A stretch of DNA of 64,000 nucleotides from Calliopsis andreniformis (lineage: Eukaryota > Arthropoda > Insecta > Hymenoptera > Andrenidae), in the NCBI RefSeq assembly GCF_051401765.1, contig NW_027480468.1, positions 806,001 to 870,000 on the forward strand. Direction: 5' to 3'. Below are positions 27,550 to 40,148 of the stretch, piece after piece. A program made the position numbers and the translations under genes. The number at the start of each line of letters is the position of its first letter. Within the stretch, counting starts at the first letter, position 1. The notes under the pieces are model-generated. The model saw only the letters and a program-made list of their open reading frames with translations. It searched no databases and was not told where the DNA came from.

Positions 27550-28135
27550 CGATCTTCAGTCCTCAATACCTAATCCTCAAACTTCAATCCTCAATCCTCA
27601 ATCCTCAACACTCGATCCTCAATCCTCAATCCTCAATCCTCAATTCTCAAACCTCAATCCTCAGTCCTCAGTCCTCAATACACAATCTTCAATCCTCAAT
27701 CCTCAATCCTCAATCCTCAATCCTCATTCTTCAATCCTCAATACCCAATCCTCAATCTTCAATCCTCAATCCTCAATGCTCAATTCTCAACCCTCAATCC
27801 TCAGTCCTCAGTCCTCAAACCTCAATCCTCAATAATCAATCCTCAATCCTCAATCTTCAAACCTCAACACTCAAACTTCAGTCGTCAATCCTCAATACTC
27901 AATCCTCAATCCTCAATCCTCAATCGACAGTCTTCAATCCTCAATACTCAATCTTCAATCCTCAATCCTCAATCCTCAATCCTCAATCCTCAGTCCTCAA
28001 TCCTCGATCGTCAGTCTTCAATCCTCAATACTCAATCTTCAATCCCCATCCTCAATCCTCAATCCTCAATCCTCATTCTTCAATCCTCAATACCCAATCT
28101 TCAATCCTCAATCCTCAATCCTCAATCCTCAATCC
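27395..28135 (+). repeat. Short higher-order unit U10 (741 bp)
   Basis: This is a 741-base marker-to-marker unit without an A island, part of the 741-bp tandem triplication. It holds the TCGATCTTC, CAATACACAATC, CAATAATC, CACTCAAACTTCAG, TCGACAG and CCCCATCC landmarks in the usual order. 741 equals 7x106-1, matching the single six-base unit at CCCCATCC. Confidence 0.88.
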
Positions 28136-28290
28136 TCAATCTTCAATCTTCATTCCTCAGTCCTCAAACCTCAATTCTGAATCCTCAATCCTGAATCCTT
28201 AGTCTTCAATCCTCAATCCCCAATCCTCAATCTACAATACTCAATCCTCAATCCTCAATTCTCAATCCTCAATCCTCAATCCTCAATCCT
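27550..28290 (+). repeat. 741-bp tandem triplication, copy 2
   Basis: The offset to copy 1 is exactly 741. The joining sequence (TCTACAATACTC, a few heptamers, then CGATCTTCAG) occurs only here and at the start of copy 3. Confidence 0.88.
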
Positions 28291-28876
28291 CGATCTTCAG
28301 TCCTCAATACCTAATCCTCAAACTTCAATCCTCAATCCTCAATCCTCAACACTCGATCCTCAATCCTCAATCCTCAATCCTCAATTCTCAAACCTCAATC
28401 CTCAGTCCTCAGTCCTCAATACACAATCTTCAATCCTCAATCCTCAATCCTCAATCCTCAATCCTCATTCTTCAATCCTCAATACCCAATCCTCAATCTT
28501 CAATCCTCAATCCTCAATGCTCAATTCTCAACCCTCAATCCTCAGTCCTCAGTCCTCAAACCTCAATCCTCAATAATCAATCCTCAATCCTCAATCTTCA
28601 AACCTCAACACTCAAACTTCAGTCGTCAATCCTCAATACTCAATCCTCAATCCTCAATCCTCAATCGACAGTCTTCAATCCTCAATACTCAATCTTCAAT
28701 CCTCAATCCTCAATCCTCAATCCTCAATCCTCAGTCCTCAATCCTCGATCGTCAGTCTTCAATCCTCAATACTCAATCTTCAATCCCCATCCTCAATCCT
28801 CAATCCTCAATCCTCATTCTTCAATCCTCAATACCCAATCTTCAATCCTCAATCCTCAATCCTCAATCCTCGATCC
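28136..28876 (+). repeat. Short higher-order unit U11 (741 bp)
   Basis: This unit has the same length and landmark order as U10. It starts with a private CTTCATTCCTCAG near 28147, where its neighbours have CTTCAATCC, and it ends with TCGATCC near 28871, where they have TCAATCC. These private changes show the copies are distinct rather than one copy counted twice. Confidence 0.88.
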
Positions 28877-29024
28877 TCAATCTTCAATCTTCAATCCTCA
28901 GTCCTCAAACCTCAATTCTGAATCCTCAATCCTGAATCCTTAGTCTTCAATCCTCAATCCCCAATCCTCAATCTACAATACTCAATCCTCAATCCTCAAT
29001 TCTCAATCCTCAATCCTCAATCCT
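28291..29024 (+). repeat. 741-bp tandem triplication, copy 3
   Basis: The offset to copy 2 is exactly 741. Homology ends near 29024, where CCTGAATCC follows as in the non-expanded unit at 7129-7300. This marks where the expansion was inserted. Confidence 0.86.
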
Positions 29025-30056
29025 GAATCCTCAATCCTCAATCTTCAATCCTCAATACTCAATCTGCATTCCTCAATCCTCAATCCTCAATCCTCAATCC
29101 TCATTCTTCAGTCCTCAATGCAGAATCCTCAATCTTCAATCCTCAATCCTCAATCCTCAATTCTCAGTACTCAATCTTCAATCATCAATATTCAATCTTC
29201 AATCCTCAATCCTCAATCCTCGATCCTCAATCCTCAATCCACAATCGTCAATCTCCAATCCTGAATACTCAATCCTCAATCCTCAATCCTCAATCCTCAT
29301 CCTTCAATCCTCAATACCCAATCCTCAATCTTAAATCCTCAATCCTCAATCCTCATCCTTCAATCCTCAATACCCAATCCTCAAGCTTCAATCCTCAATC
29401 CTCAATCCTGAATTCTCAATCCTCAATCGACAGTCTTCAATCCTCAATACTCAATCTTCAATCCTCAATCCTCAATCCTCAATCCTCAATCCTCAGTCCT
29501 CAATCCTCAATCGTCAGTCTTCAATCCTCAATACTCAGTCTTCAATACCCAATCCTCAATCCTCAATCCTCAATCCTTATTCTTCAATCCTCAATACCCA
29601 ATCTTCAATCTTCAATCATCAATCCTCAATCCTCAATCCTCAATCCTCAATCTTCAATCCTCAATCCTCAATCGTCAGTCGTCAATCCTCAAAACTCAAT
29701 CTTCAATCCTCAATCCTCAATCCTCAATCCTCAATCCTCAATCCTCAATTTTCAATCCTCAATAACCAATCCTCAATCTTCAATCCTCAATCCTCAATCC
29801 TCAATTCTCGATCCTCAATCCTCAATCCTCAATCGTCAATTCTCAATCCTCAATCCTCAGTCCTCAATTCTCAATCCTCAACCCGCAGTACTCAGTCCTC
29901 AAACCCCAATCCTCAACCCTCAGCCCCCATCGTCAATCCTCAATCCTCAATCCTCAATCCTCAATCGTCAATATTCAATCCTCAATACTCAATCTTCAAT
30001 CCTCAATCCTCAGTCCTCAAACCTCAATTCTGAATCATCAATCCTGAATCCTCAAT

Positions 30057-30229
30057 CTTCGGCCCTCAGTCCTCAACAATCAGTTGTCAACCCTCAGTAC
30101 TCAATAGTATATCCTCAATTCACAGTTTTCAATGCTCAATACTCAATCTGCAATCATCAAACCTCTATCCACAAACATCAATTCTCATCACTCAACCCTC
30201 AACACTCTGTCCCCAATATTCAGTACTCA
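30057..30229 (+). repeat. A1 island 14, subtype c
   Basis: This is a c-type core, but the left flank is CAATTCTGAATC instead of CAATTCAAAATC. The right flank keeps CAATTCAGAATCC, as in islands 4, 6, 8 and 10. It is intermediate between the two c lineages. Confidence 0.85.
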
Positions 30230-31148
30230 ATCCTCAATCCTCAATCCTCAATCGTCAATCTACAATCCTCAATACTCCATCTTCAATCCTCAGTCCTCAA
30301 TACTCAATCCTCAATCCTCATTCTTCAGTCCTCAATACCCAATCCTCAATCTTCAATCCTCAATTCTCAATTCTCAATTCAGAATCCTCAATCCTCAATT
30401 TTCAAACCGCATTCTTCAATCCTCAATACCCAATACTCAATCTTCAATCCTCAATCCTCAATCCTCAATCCTCAATCCTCGATCTTCAGTCCTCAATACC
30501 CAATCCTCAAACTTCAATCCTCAATCCTCAATCCTCAACACTCGATCCTCAATCCTCAATCCTCAATCCTCAATTCTCAATCCTCAATCCTCAGTCCTCA
30601 GTCCTCAATACACAATCTTCAATCCTCAATCCTCAATCCTCAATCCTCAATCCTCATTCTTCAATCCTCAATACCCAATCCTCAATCTTCAATCCTCAAT
30701 CCTCAATGCTCAATTCTCAACCCTCAATCCTCAGTCCTCAGTCCTCAAACCTCAATCCTCAATAATCAATCCTCAATCCTCAATCTTCAAACCTCAACAC
30801 TCAAACTTCAGTCGTCAATCCTCAATACTCAATCCTCAATCCTCAATCCTCAATCGACAGTCTTCAATCCTCAATACTCAATCTTCAATCCTCAATCCTC
30901 AATCCTCAATCCTCAATCCTCAGTCCTCAATCCTCAATCGTCAGTCTTCAATCCTCAATGCTCAATCTTCAATCCCCAATCCTCAATCCTCAATCTTCAA
31001 TCCTCATTCTTCAATCCTCAATACCCAATCTTCAATCTTCAATCATCAATCCTCAATCCTCAATTCTCAATCCTCAATCCTCAATCCTCAATCCTCAATC
31101 CTCAATCCTCAATCCTCAATCCTCAATCCTCAGTCCTCAATCGTCAGT

Positions 31149-34100
31149 CTTCATTCTTCAATGCTCAATCTTCACTCCTCAATCCTCAATCCTCAATCCT
31201 CAGTCCTCAGTCCTCAAACCTCAATCCTCAACACTCAGCCCTCATCCTCAATCCTCAATCCTCAATCTTCAATCCACAATCCTCAATTCTCAATCCTCAA
31301 TCCTCAGACCTCAAACATCAATACTCAACCCTCAGTCCTCGTCCTCAATGCACAACCCTCAATCCTCAATCCTCAATCTTCAATCATAAATATTCATTCT
31401 TCAATCCTCAATCCTCAATCCTCAATCCTCAATCCACAGTCCCCAAACCTCAATCCTCAATCTTCAATCCTCAATACTCAATCTTCAATCCTCAATTCTC
31501 AATCCTCAATCCTCAATCTTCATTCCTCAAACCTCAATCCTCAATCCTCAATCCTCATTCTTCAATCCTCAATACCCAATCCTCATTCTTCAATCCTCAA
31601 TCCTCAATCCTCAATTCTCAATCCTCAATCCTCGATCCTCAGACCTCAAACATCAATACTCAACCCTCAGTCCTCGTCCTCAATCCACAATCCTCAATCC
31701 CCAATCCTCAATATTCAATCATCAATATACAATCTTCAGTCCTCAATCCCCAATACTCAATCCGCAATCCTCAATCCTCAATGTTCAATCCGCGATACCC
31801 AAACCTCAATGTTCAACACTCAATACTCAATCCTCAATCCTCAATCCTCAATCCTCAATCCCGAATCCTCAGTCCTCAAACCTCAATCCTGAATCCTCAA
31901 TCCTGAATCCTCAATCTTCGGCCCTCAATCCTCAATCCTCAATCTTCAATCCTCAATACTCAATCTTCAATCCTCAATCCTCAGTCCTCAAACCTCAATT
32001 CTGAATCCGCAATCCTGAATCCTTAATCTTCAATCCTCAATCCCCAATCCTCAATCTTCAATACTCAATCCTCAATCCTCAATCCTCAATCCTCAATCTT
32101 CAATCCTCGATCCTCAATCCTCAATCCTCAGTCCCAAATACTCAATCTTCAATCCATAATCCTCAACCCTCAACCTTCAATTCTCAGTACTCAATCTTCA
32201 ATCATCAATATTCAATCTTCAATCCTCAATTTCTCAATCCTCAACCCTCAATGCTCAGCCCTCAATGTTCAATCCGCAATAACTAATCCACAATATTCAA
32301 TCCTCTATCCTCATTCCTCAATCCTCAATCCTCAATCCTCAGCCCTCAAACCTCAATCCTGAATCCTCAATCCTGAATCCTCGATCTTCAGCTCTCAGTC
32401 CTCAACAATCAGTTGTCAATCCTTAATTCTCAATAGAATATCATCAATTCACAGCTTCCAATACTCAATACTCAACCTGCAATCTTCAAATCTCTATCCA
32501 CAAACATCAATTCTCATCACTCAACGCTCAACGCTCAGTCCCCAATCCTCAATCTTCAATCCTCAGTCCTCAACACTCAGTCCCCAATCCTCAATCTTCA
32601 ATCCTCAATACCCAATCTTCAATCCTCGATCCTCAATCCTCGATCCTCAATCCTCAATCCTCAATCGTCAATATCCAATCCTGAATACTCAATCCTCAAT
32701 CCTCAATCCTCAATCCTCATCCTTCAATCCTCAATACCCAATCCTCAATCTTCAATCCTCAATCCTCAATCCTGAATTCTCAATCCTCAATCCTCAGTCC
32801 TCAGTCCTCAAACCTCAATCCTCAACCCTCAGCCCTCACCCTCAATCCTCAATCCTCAATCCTCAATCCTCAATCTTCAATCCTCAGTACTCAAACTTCA
32901 TTCCTCAATCCTCAAGACGCAATCCTCAATCCTCAATCCTCAATCGTCAGTCTTCAATCCTCAATACTCAATCTTCAATCCTCAATCCTCAATCCTCAAT
33001 CCTCAATCCTCGATCTTCAATACTCAATACCCAATCCTCAATCTTCAATCCTCAATCCTCAATCCTCAACTCTCGATTCTCAATCCTCAATCCTCAATCC
33101 TCAATTCCCAATCCTCAATCCTCAGCCCTCAGTCCTCAATACACAATCTTCAATCCTCAATCCTCAATCCTCAATCCTCAATCCTCATTCTTCAATCCTC
33201 AATACCCAATCCTCAATCTTCAATCCTCAATTCTCAATCCTCAATCCTCAATCCTCAGACCTCAAACATCAATACTCAACCCCAGTCCTCGTCCTCAATG
33301 CACAACTCTCAATCCTCAATACTCAATCTTCAATCATCAATATTCATTCTTCAATCCTCAATCCTCAATCCTCAATCCTCAGTCCTCAATCCTCAATCCA
33401 CAGTCCCCAAACCTCAATCCTGAATCTTCAATCCTCAATACTCAATCTTAAATCCTCAATCCTCAATCCTCAATCCTCAATCTTCATTCCTCAATCCTCA
33501 ATCCTCGATCCTCAATCCTCATTCTTCAATCCTCAATACCCAATCCTCAAACTTCAATCCTCAATCCTCAATCCTCAATTCTCAATCCGCAATCCTCGAT
33601 CCTCAGACCTCAAACATCAATACTCAACCCTCAGTCCTCGTCCTCAATCCACAATCCTCAATCCCCAATCCTCAATCTTCAATCATCAATATACAATCTT
33701 CAGTCCTCAATCCGCAATCCTCAATCCTCAATCCTCAATCGTCTGTCTTCAATCCTCAATACTCAATCTTCAATACTCAATCCTCAATCCTCAATCCTCA
33801 ATCCTCGATCTTCAGTAATCAATACCCAATCCTCAAACTTGAATCCTCAATCCTCAATCCTCAACACTCGATCCTCAATCCTCAATCCTCAATCCTCAAT
33901 CCTCAATTCTCAATCCTCAATCCTCAGTCCTCAGTCCTCAATACACAATCTTCAATCCTCAATCCTCAATCCTCACACTTCAATCCTCAATACCCAATCC
34001 TCAATCTTCAATCCTCAATCCTCAGTGCTCAATTCTCAACCCTCAGCCCTCATCCTCAATCCTCAGTCCTCAGTCTTCAATCCTCAATCCTCAATCCTCA

Positions 34101-34249
34101 ATACTCAATCTTCAATCTTCAATCCTCAGTCCTCAAACCTCAATTCTGAATCCTCAATCCTGAATCCTTAATCTTCAATCCTCAATCCCCAATCCTCAAT
34201 CTTCAATACTCAATCCTCAATCCTCAATCCTCAATCCTCAATCTTCAAT
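31149..34249 (+). repeat. Dispersed ~3.1-kb duplication, left copy
   Basis: This segment aligns to 46556-49609, starting at CAGTCTTCATTCTTC and ending near the CAATCTTCAATCCTG divergence. The offset is 15,407 to about 31815 and 15,359-15,360 from about 32100 on. Between these points each copy has sequence the other lacks. It includes A2 island 1. Confidence 0.85.
32386..32543 (+). repeat. A2 island 1
   Basis: A2 is a diverged relative of A1, with CTTCAGCTCTCAG at the start, the shared CAACAATCAGTTGTCAA core, then CTTAATTCTCAATAGAATA, CAATTCACAGCTTCC, CAACCTGCAATC and CTCAACGCTCAACGCTCAG. It ends in TCCCC. Confidence 0.85.
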
Positions 34250-36305
34250 CCTGAATTCTCAATCCTCAATCCTCAGTCCTCAGTCCTCAAACCTCAATCC
34301 TCAACCCTCAGCCCTCATCCTCAATCCTCAATCATCAATCCTCAATGCTCAATCTTCAATCCTCAATACTCAAACTTCAATCCTCAATCCTCAATACGCA
34401 ATCCTCAATCCTCAATACGCAATCCTCAATCCTCAACCCTCAATCCTCAATAGTCAGTCTTCAATCCTCAATACTCAATCTTCAATACTCAATCCTCAAT
34501 CCTCAATCCTCAATCCTCGATCTTCAGTCCTCAATACCTAATCCTCAAACTTCAATCCTCAATCCTCAATCCTCAACACTCGATCCTCAATCGTCAATCC
34601 TCAATCCTCAATTCTCAATCCTCAATCCTCAGTCCTCAGTCCTCAATACACAATCTTCAATCCTCAATCCTCAATCCTCAGTCCTCAGTCCTCAAACCGC
34701 AATCCTCAATAATCAATCCTCAATCCTCCATCTTCAAACCTCAACACTCAAACTTCAGTCGTCAATCCTCAATACTCAATCCTCAATCCTCAATCCTCAA
34801 TCGACAGTCTTCAATCCTCAATACTCAATCTTCAATCCTCAATCCTCAATCCTCAATCCTCAATCCTCAGTCCTCAATCCTCGATCGTCAGTCTTCAATC
34901 CTCAATACTCAATCTTCAATCCCCATCCTCAATCCTCAATCCTCAATCCTGAATCCTCAATCCTCAATCTTCAATCCTCAATACTCAATCTGCATTCCTC
35001 AATCCTCAATCCTCAATCCTCAATCCTCATTCTTCAGTGCTCAATACAGAATCCTCAATCTTCAATCCTCAATCCTCAATCCTCAATTCTCAGTACTCAA
35101 TCTTCAATCATCAGTATTCAATCTTCAATCCTCAATCCTCAATCCTCGATCCTCAATCCTCAATCCACAATCGTCAATCTCCAATCCTGAATACTCAATC
35201 CTCAATCCTCAATCCTCAATCCTCATCCTTCAATCCTCAATACCCAATCCTCAATCTTAAATCCTCAATCCTCAATCCTCATCCTTCAATCCTCAATACC
35301 CAATCCTCATGCTTCAATCGTCAATCCTCAATCCTGAATTCTCAATCCTCAATCCTCAGTCCTCAGTCCTCAAACCTCAATCCTCAACCCTCAGCCCTCA
35401 TCCTCAATCCTCAATCCTCAATCCTCAATGCTCAATCTTCAATCCTCAATACTCAAACTTCAATCCTCAGTCCTCAATACGCAATCCTCAATCCTCAATC
35501 CTCAATCCTCAATCGTCTGCCTTCAATCCTCAATACTCAATCTTCAATACTCAATCCTCAATCCTCAATCCTCAATCCTCGATCTTCAGTCCTCAATACC
35601 CAATCCTCAAACTTCAATCCTCAATCCTCAATCCTCAACACTCGATCCTCAATCCTCAATCCTCAATCCTCAATTCTCAATCCTCAATCCTCAGTCCTCA
35701 GTCCTCAATACACAATCTTCAATCCTCAATCCTCAATCCTCAATCCTCAATCCTCACACTTCAATCCTCAATACCCAATCCTCAATCTTCAATCCTCAAT
35801 CCTCAATGCTGAATTCTCAACCCTCAATCCTCAGTCCTCAGTCCTCATACCTCAATCCTCAATCCTCAATTCTCGATCCTCAATCCTCAATCCTCAATCC
35901 TCAATCCTCAATCGACAGTCTTCAATCCTCAATACTCAATACTCAATCTTCAATCCTCAATCCTCAATCCTCAATCCTCAATCCTCAGTCCTCAATCCTC
36001 AATCGTCAGTCTTCAATCCTCAATACTCAATCTTCAATACCCAATCCTCAATCCTCAATCCTCAATCCTTATTCTTCAATCCTCAATACCCAATCTTCAA
36101 TCTTCAATCATCAATCCTCAATCCTCAATCCTCAATCCTCAATATTCAATCCTCAATCCTCAATCGTCAGTCGTCAATCCTCGATCGTCAGTCTTCAATC
36201 CTCAATACTCAATCTTCAATCCCCATCCTCAATCCTCAATCCTCAATCCTCATTCTTCAATCCTCAATACCCAATCTTCAATCCTCAATCCTCAATCCTC
36301 AATAC
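34105..36305 (+). repeat. Higher-order unit U13 (2,201 bp), no island
   Basis: The phase marker here has CCTTAATCTTC instead of the CCTTAGTCTTC of the left-hand units. The body mixes canonical blocks with a stretch near 35428-36090 that resembles 8600-9300 (shared TCGTCTGCCTTC variant). No A island is present. Unusual bases include CTCATGCTTC near 35308, repeated in U14 near 36811. Confidence 0.75.
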
Positions 36306-37661
36306 TCAATCTTCAATCTTCAATCCTCAGTCCTCAATCCTCAATTCTGAATCCTCAATCCTGAATCCTTAGTCTTCAATCCTCAATCCCCAATCCTCAA
36401 TCTACAATACTCAATCCTCAATCCTCAATTCTCAATCCTCAATCCTCAATCCTGAATCCTCAATCCTCAATCTTCAATCCTCAATACTCAATCTGCATTC
36501 CTCAATCCTCAATCCTCAATCCTCAATCCTCATTCTTCAGTCCTCAATACAGAATCCTCCATCTTCAATCCTCAATCCTCAATCCTCAATTCTCAGTACT
36601 CAATCTTCAATCATCAATATTCAATCTTCAATCCTCAATCCTCAATCCTCGATCCTCAATCCTCAATCCACAATCGTCAATCTCCAATCCTGAATACTCA
36701 ATCCTCAATCCTCAATCCTCAATCCTCATCCTTCAATCCTCAATACCCAATCCTCAATCTTAAATCCTCAATCCTCAATCCTCATCCTTCAATCCTCAAT
36801 ACCCAATCCTCATGCTTCAATCCTCAATCCTCAATCCTGAATTCTCAATCCTCAATCCTCAGTCCTCAGTCCTCAAACCTCAATCCTCAACCCTCAGCCC
36901 TCATCCTCAATCCTCAATCCTCAATCCTCAATGCTCAATCTTCAATCCTCAATACTCAAACTTCAATCCTCAATCCTCAATACGCAACCCTCAATCCTCA
37001 ATCCTCAATCCTCAATAGTCAGTCTTCAATCCTCAATACTCAATCTTCAATACTCAATCCTCAATCCTCAATCCTCAATCCTCGATCTTCAGTCCTCAAT
37101 ACCCAATCCTCAAACTTCAATCCTCAATCCTCAATCCTCAACACTCGATCCTCAATCCTCAATCCCCAATCCTCAATTCTCAATCCTCAATCCTCAGTAC
37201 TCAGTCCTCAATACACAATCTTCAATCCTCAATCCTCAATCCTCAATCCTCAATCCTCATTCTTCAATCCTCAATACCCAATCCTCAATCTTCAATCCTC
37301 AATCCTCAATGCTCAATTCTCAACCCTCAATCCGCAGTCCTCAGTCCTCAAACCTCAATCCTCAATAATCAATCCTCAATCCTCAATCTTCAAACCTCAA
37401 CACTCAAACTTCAGTCGTCAATCCTCAATACTCAATCCTCAATCCTCAATCCTCAATCGACTGTCTTCAATCCTCAATACTCAATCTTCAATCCTCAATC
37501 CTCAATCCTCAATCCTCAATCCTCAGTCCTCAATCCTCAATCGTCAGTCTTCAATCCTCAATACTCAATCTTCAATCCCCATCCTCAATCCTCAATCCTC
37601 AATCCTCATTCTTCAATCCTCAATACCCAATCTTCAATCCTCAATCCTCAATCCTCAATAC
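36306..37661 (+). repeat. Higher-order unit U14 (1,356 bp), no island
   Basis: This compact unit lacks an A island but keeps the second-half blocks (CAATACACAATC, CAATAATC, CACTCAAACTTCAG). It has the same length as U27 (1,356 bp) at the far right. Private changes include TCGACTGTC near 37458 in place of TCGACAGTC and CCTCCATC near 36558. Confidence 0.8.
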
Positions 37662-40148
37662 TCAATCTTCAATCTTCAATCCTCAGTCCTCAAACCTCAA
37701 TTCTGAATCCTCAATCCTGAATCCTTAGTCTTCAATCCTCAATCCCCAATCCTCAATCTACAATACTCAATCCTCAATCCTCAATCCTCAATCCTCAATC
37801 CTCAATCCTGAATCCTCAATCCTCAATCTTCAATCCTCAATACTCAATCTACATTCCTCAATCCTCAATCCTCAATCCTCAATCCTCATTCTTCAGTCCT
37901 CAATACCGAATCCTCAATCTTCAATCCTCAATCCTCAATCCTCAATTCTCAGTACTCAATCTTCAATCATCAATATTCAATCTTCAATCCTCAATCCTCA
38001 ATCCTCGATCCTCAATCCTCAATCCACAATCGTCAATCTCCAATCCTGAATACTCAACCCCAATCCTCAATCCTCAATCCTCATCCTTCAATCCTCAATA
38101 CCCAATCCTCAAACTTCAATCCTCAATCCTCAATCCTCATCCTTCAATCCTCAATACCCAATCCTCAATCTTCAATCCTCAATCCTCAATCCTGAATTCT
38201 CAATCCTCAATCCTCAGTCCTCAGTCCTCAGTCCTCAAACCTCAATCCTCAACCCTCAGCCCTCATCCTCAATCCTCAATCCTCAATCCTCAATGCTCAA
38301 TCTTCAATCCTCAATACTCAAACTTCAATCCTCAATCCTCAATACGCAATCCTCAATCCTCAATCCTCAATCGTCAGTCGTCAATCCTCAAAACTCAATC
38401 TTCAATCCTCAATCCTCAATCCTCAATCCTCAATCCTCAATTTTCAATCCTCAATAACCAATCCTCAATCTTCAATCCTCAATCCTCAATCCTCAATTCT
38501 CGATCCTCAATCCTCAATCCTCAATCGTCAATTCTCAATCCTCATCCTCAGTCCTCAATTCTCAATCCTCAACCCGCAGTACTCAGTCCTCAAACCCCAA
38601 TCCTCAACCCTCAGCCCCCATCGTCAATCCTCAATCCTCAATCCTCAATCCTCAATCGTCAATATTCAATCCTCAATACTCAATCTTCAATCCTCAATCC
38701 TCAGTCCTCAAACCTCAATTCTGAATCATCAATCCTGAATCCTCAATCTTCGGCCCTCAGTCCTCAACAATCAGTTGTCAACCCTCAGTACTCAATAGTA
38801 TATCCTCAATTCACAGTTTTCAATGCTCAATACTCAATCTGCAATCATCAAACCTCTATCCACAAACATCAATTCTCATCACTCAACCCTCAACACTCTG
38901 TCCCCAATATTCAGTACTCAATCCTCAATCCTCAATCCTCAATCGTCAATCTACAATCCTCAATACTCCATCTTCAATCCTCAGTCCTCAATACTCAATC
39001 CTCAATCCTCATCCTTCAGTCCTCAATACCCAATCCTCAATCTTCAATCCTCAATTCTCAATTCTCAATTCTGAATCCTCAATCCTCAATTTTCAAACCG
39101 CATTCTTCAATCCTCAATACCCAATACTCAATCTTCAATCCTCAATCCTCAATCCTCAATCCTCAATCCTCGATCTTCAGTCCTCAATACCCAATCCTCA
39201 AACTTCAATCCTCAATCCTCAATCCTCAACACTCGATCCTCAATCCTCAATCCTCAATCCTCAATTCTCAATCCTCAATCCTCAGTCCTCAGTCCTCAAT
39301 ACACAATCTTCAATCCTCAATACTCAAACTTCAATCCTCAATCCTCAATACGCAATCCTCAATCCTCAATCCTCAATCCTCAATAGTCAGTCTTCAATCC
39401 TCAATACTCAATCTTCAATACTCAATCCTCAATCCTCAGTCTTCAATCCTCGATCTTCAGTCCTCAATACCCAATCCTCAAACTTCAATCCTGAATCCTC
39501 AATCCTCAACACTCGATCCTCAATCCTCGATCCTCAATCCTCAATTCTCAATCCTCAATCCTCAGTCCTCAGTCCTCAATACACAATCTTCAATCCTCAA
39601 TCCTCAATCCTCAATCCTCAATCCTCACACTTCAATCCTCAATACCCAATCCTCAATCTTCAATCCTCAATCCTCAATGCTCAATTCTCAACCCTCAATC
39701 CTCAGTCCTCAGTCCTCATACCTCAATCCTCAATCCTCAATCCTCAATCCTCAATCTTCAAACCTCAACACTCAAACTTCAGTCGTCAATCCTCAATACT
39801 CAATCCTCAATCCTCAATCCTCAATCGACAGTCTTCAATGCTCAATACTCAATCTTCAATCCTCAATCCTCAATCCTCAATCCTCAATCCTCAGTCCTCA
39901 ATCCTCAATCGTCAGTCTTCAATCCTCAATGCTCAATCTTCAATCCCCAATCCTCAATCCTCAATCTTCAATCCTCATTCTTCAATCCTCAATACCCAAT
40001 CTTCAATCTTCAATCATCAATCCTCAATCCTCAATTCTCAATCCTCAATCCTAAGTCCTCAATCCTCAAACCTCAATCCTCAACCCTCAGCCCTCATCCT
40101 CAATCCTCAATCCTCAATCTTCAATCCTCAATCCTCAATCCTCAATAC
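37662..40148 (+). repeat. Higher-order unit U15 (2,487 bp)
   Basis: The first ~700 bases follow U2. The unit then switches near 38370 to the CGTCAGTCGTC/CAAAACTC block also seen at 9350, 12985, 16905, 20555, 29685 and 44690, followed by a c-type A1 island (38748). Its length is close to 2,481 by coincidence: the internal order differs from U1. Confidence 0.75.
38748..38920 (+). repeat. A1 island 15, subtype c
   Basis: This c-type core has CAATTCTGAATC on both flanks. It stands 8.7 kb from the previous A1 copy, the widest gap in the window. Downstream CATCCTTCAG (near 39010) replaces CATTCTTCAG. Confidence 0.85.

Larger units (their letters stand above)
22755..29414 (+). repeat. Dispersed 5.2-kb duplication, right copy with expansion
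   Basis: This is the partner of 2482-7672, with the same sequence of units: canonical, shortened b-type, then CTCAAGCTTC. The 741-bp triplication lies within it, so the expansion happened after the two copies separated or was lost on the left. Confidence 0.82.
28877..34104 (+). repeat. Compound higher-order unit U12 (5,228 bp), A1-to-A2 transition
   Basis: The start matches 7129-7672, including the shared CTCAAGCTTC variant (7636 and 29384). The unit carries a c-type A1 island (30057) and then the first A2 island (32386). From about 31149 the variants change character (CAGACCTCAAACATC, CTCGTCCTCAATGC, ATTCATTCTTC). This is the first appearance of the more divergent repeat family that dominates the right side. 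Confidence 0.75.
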
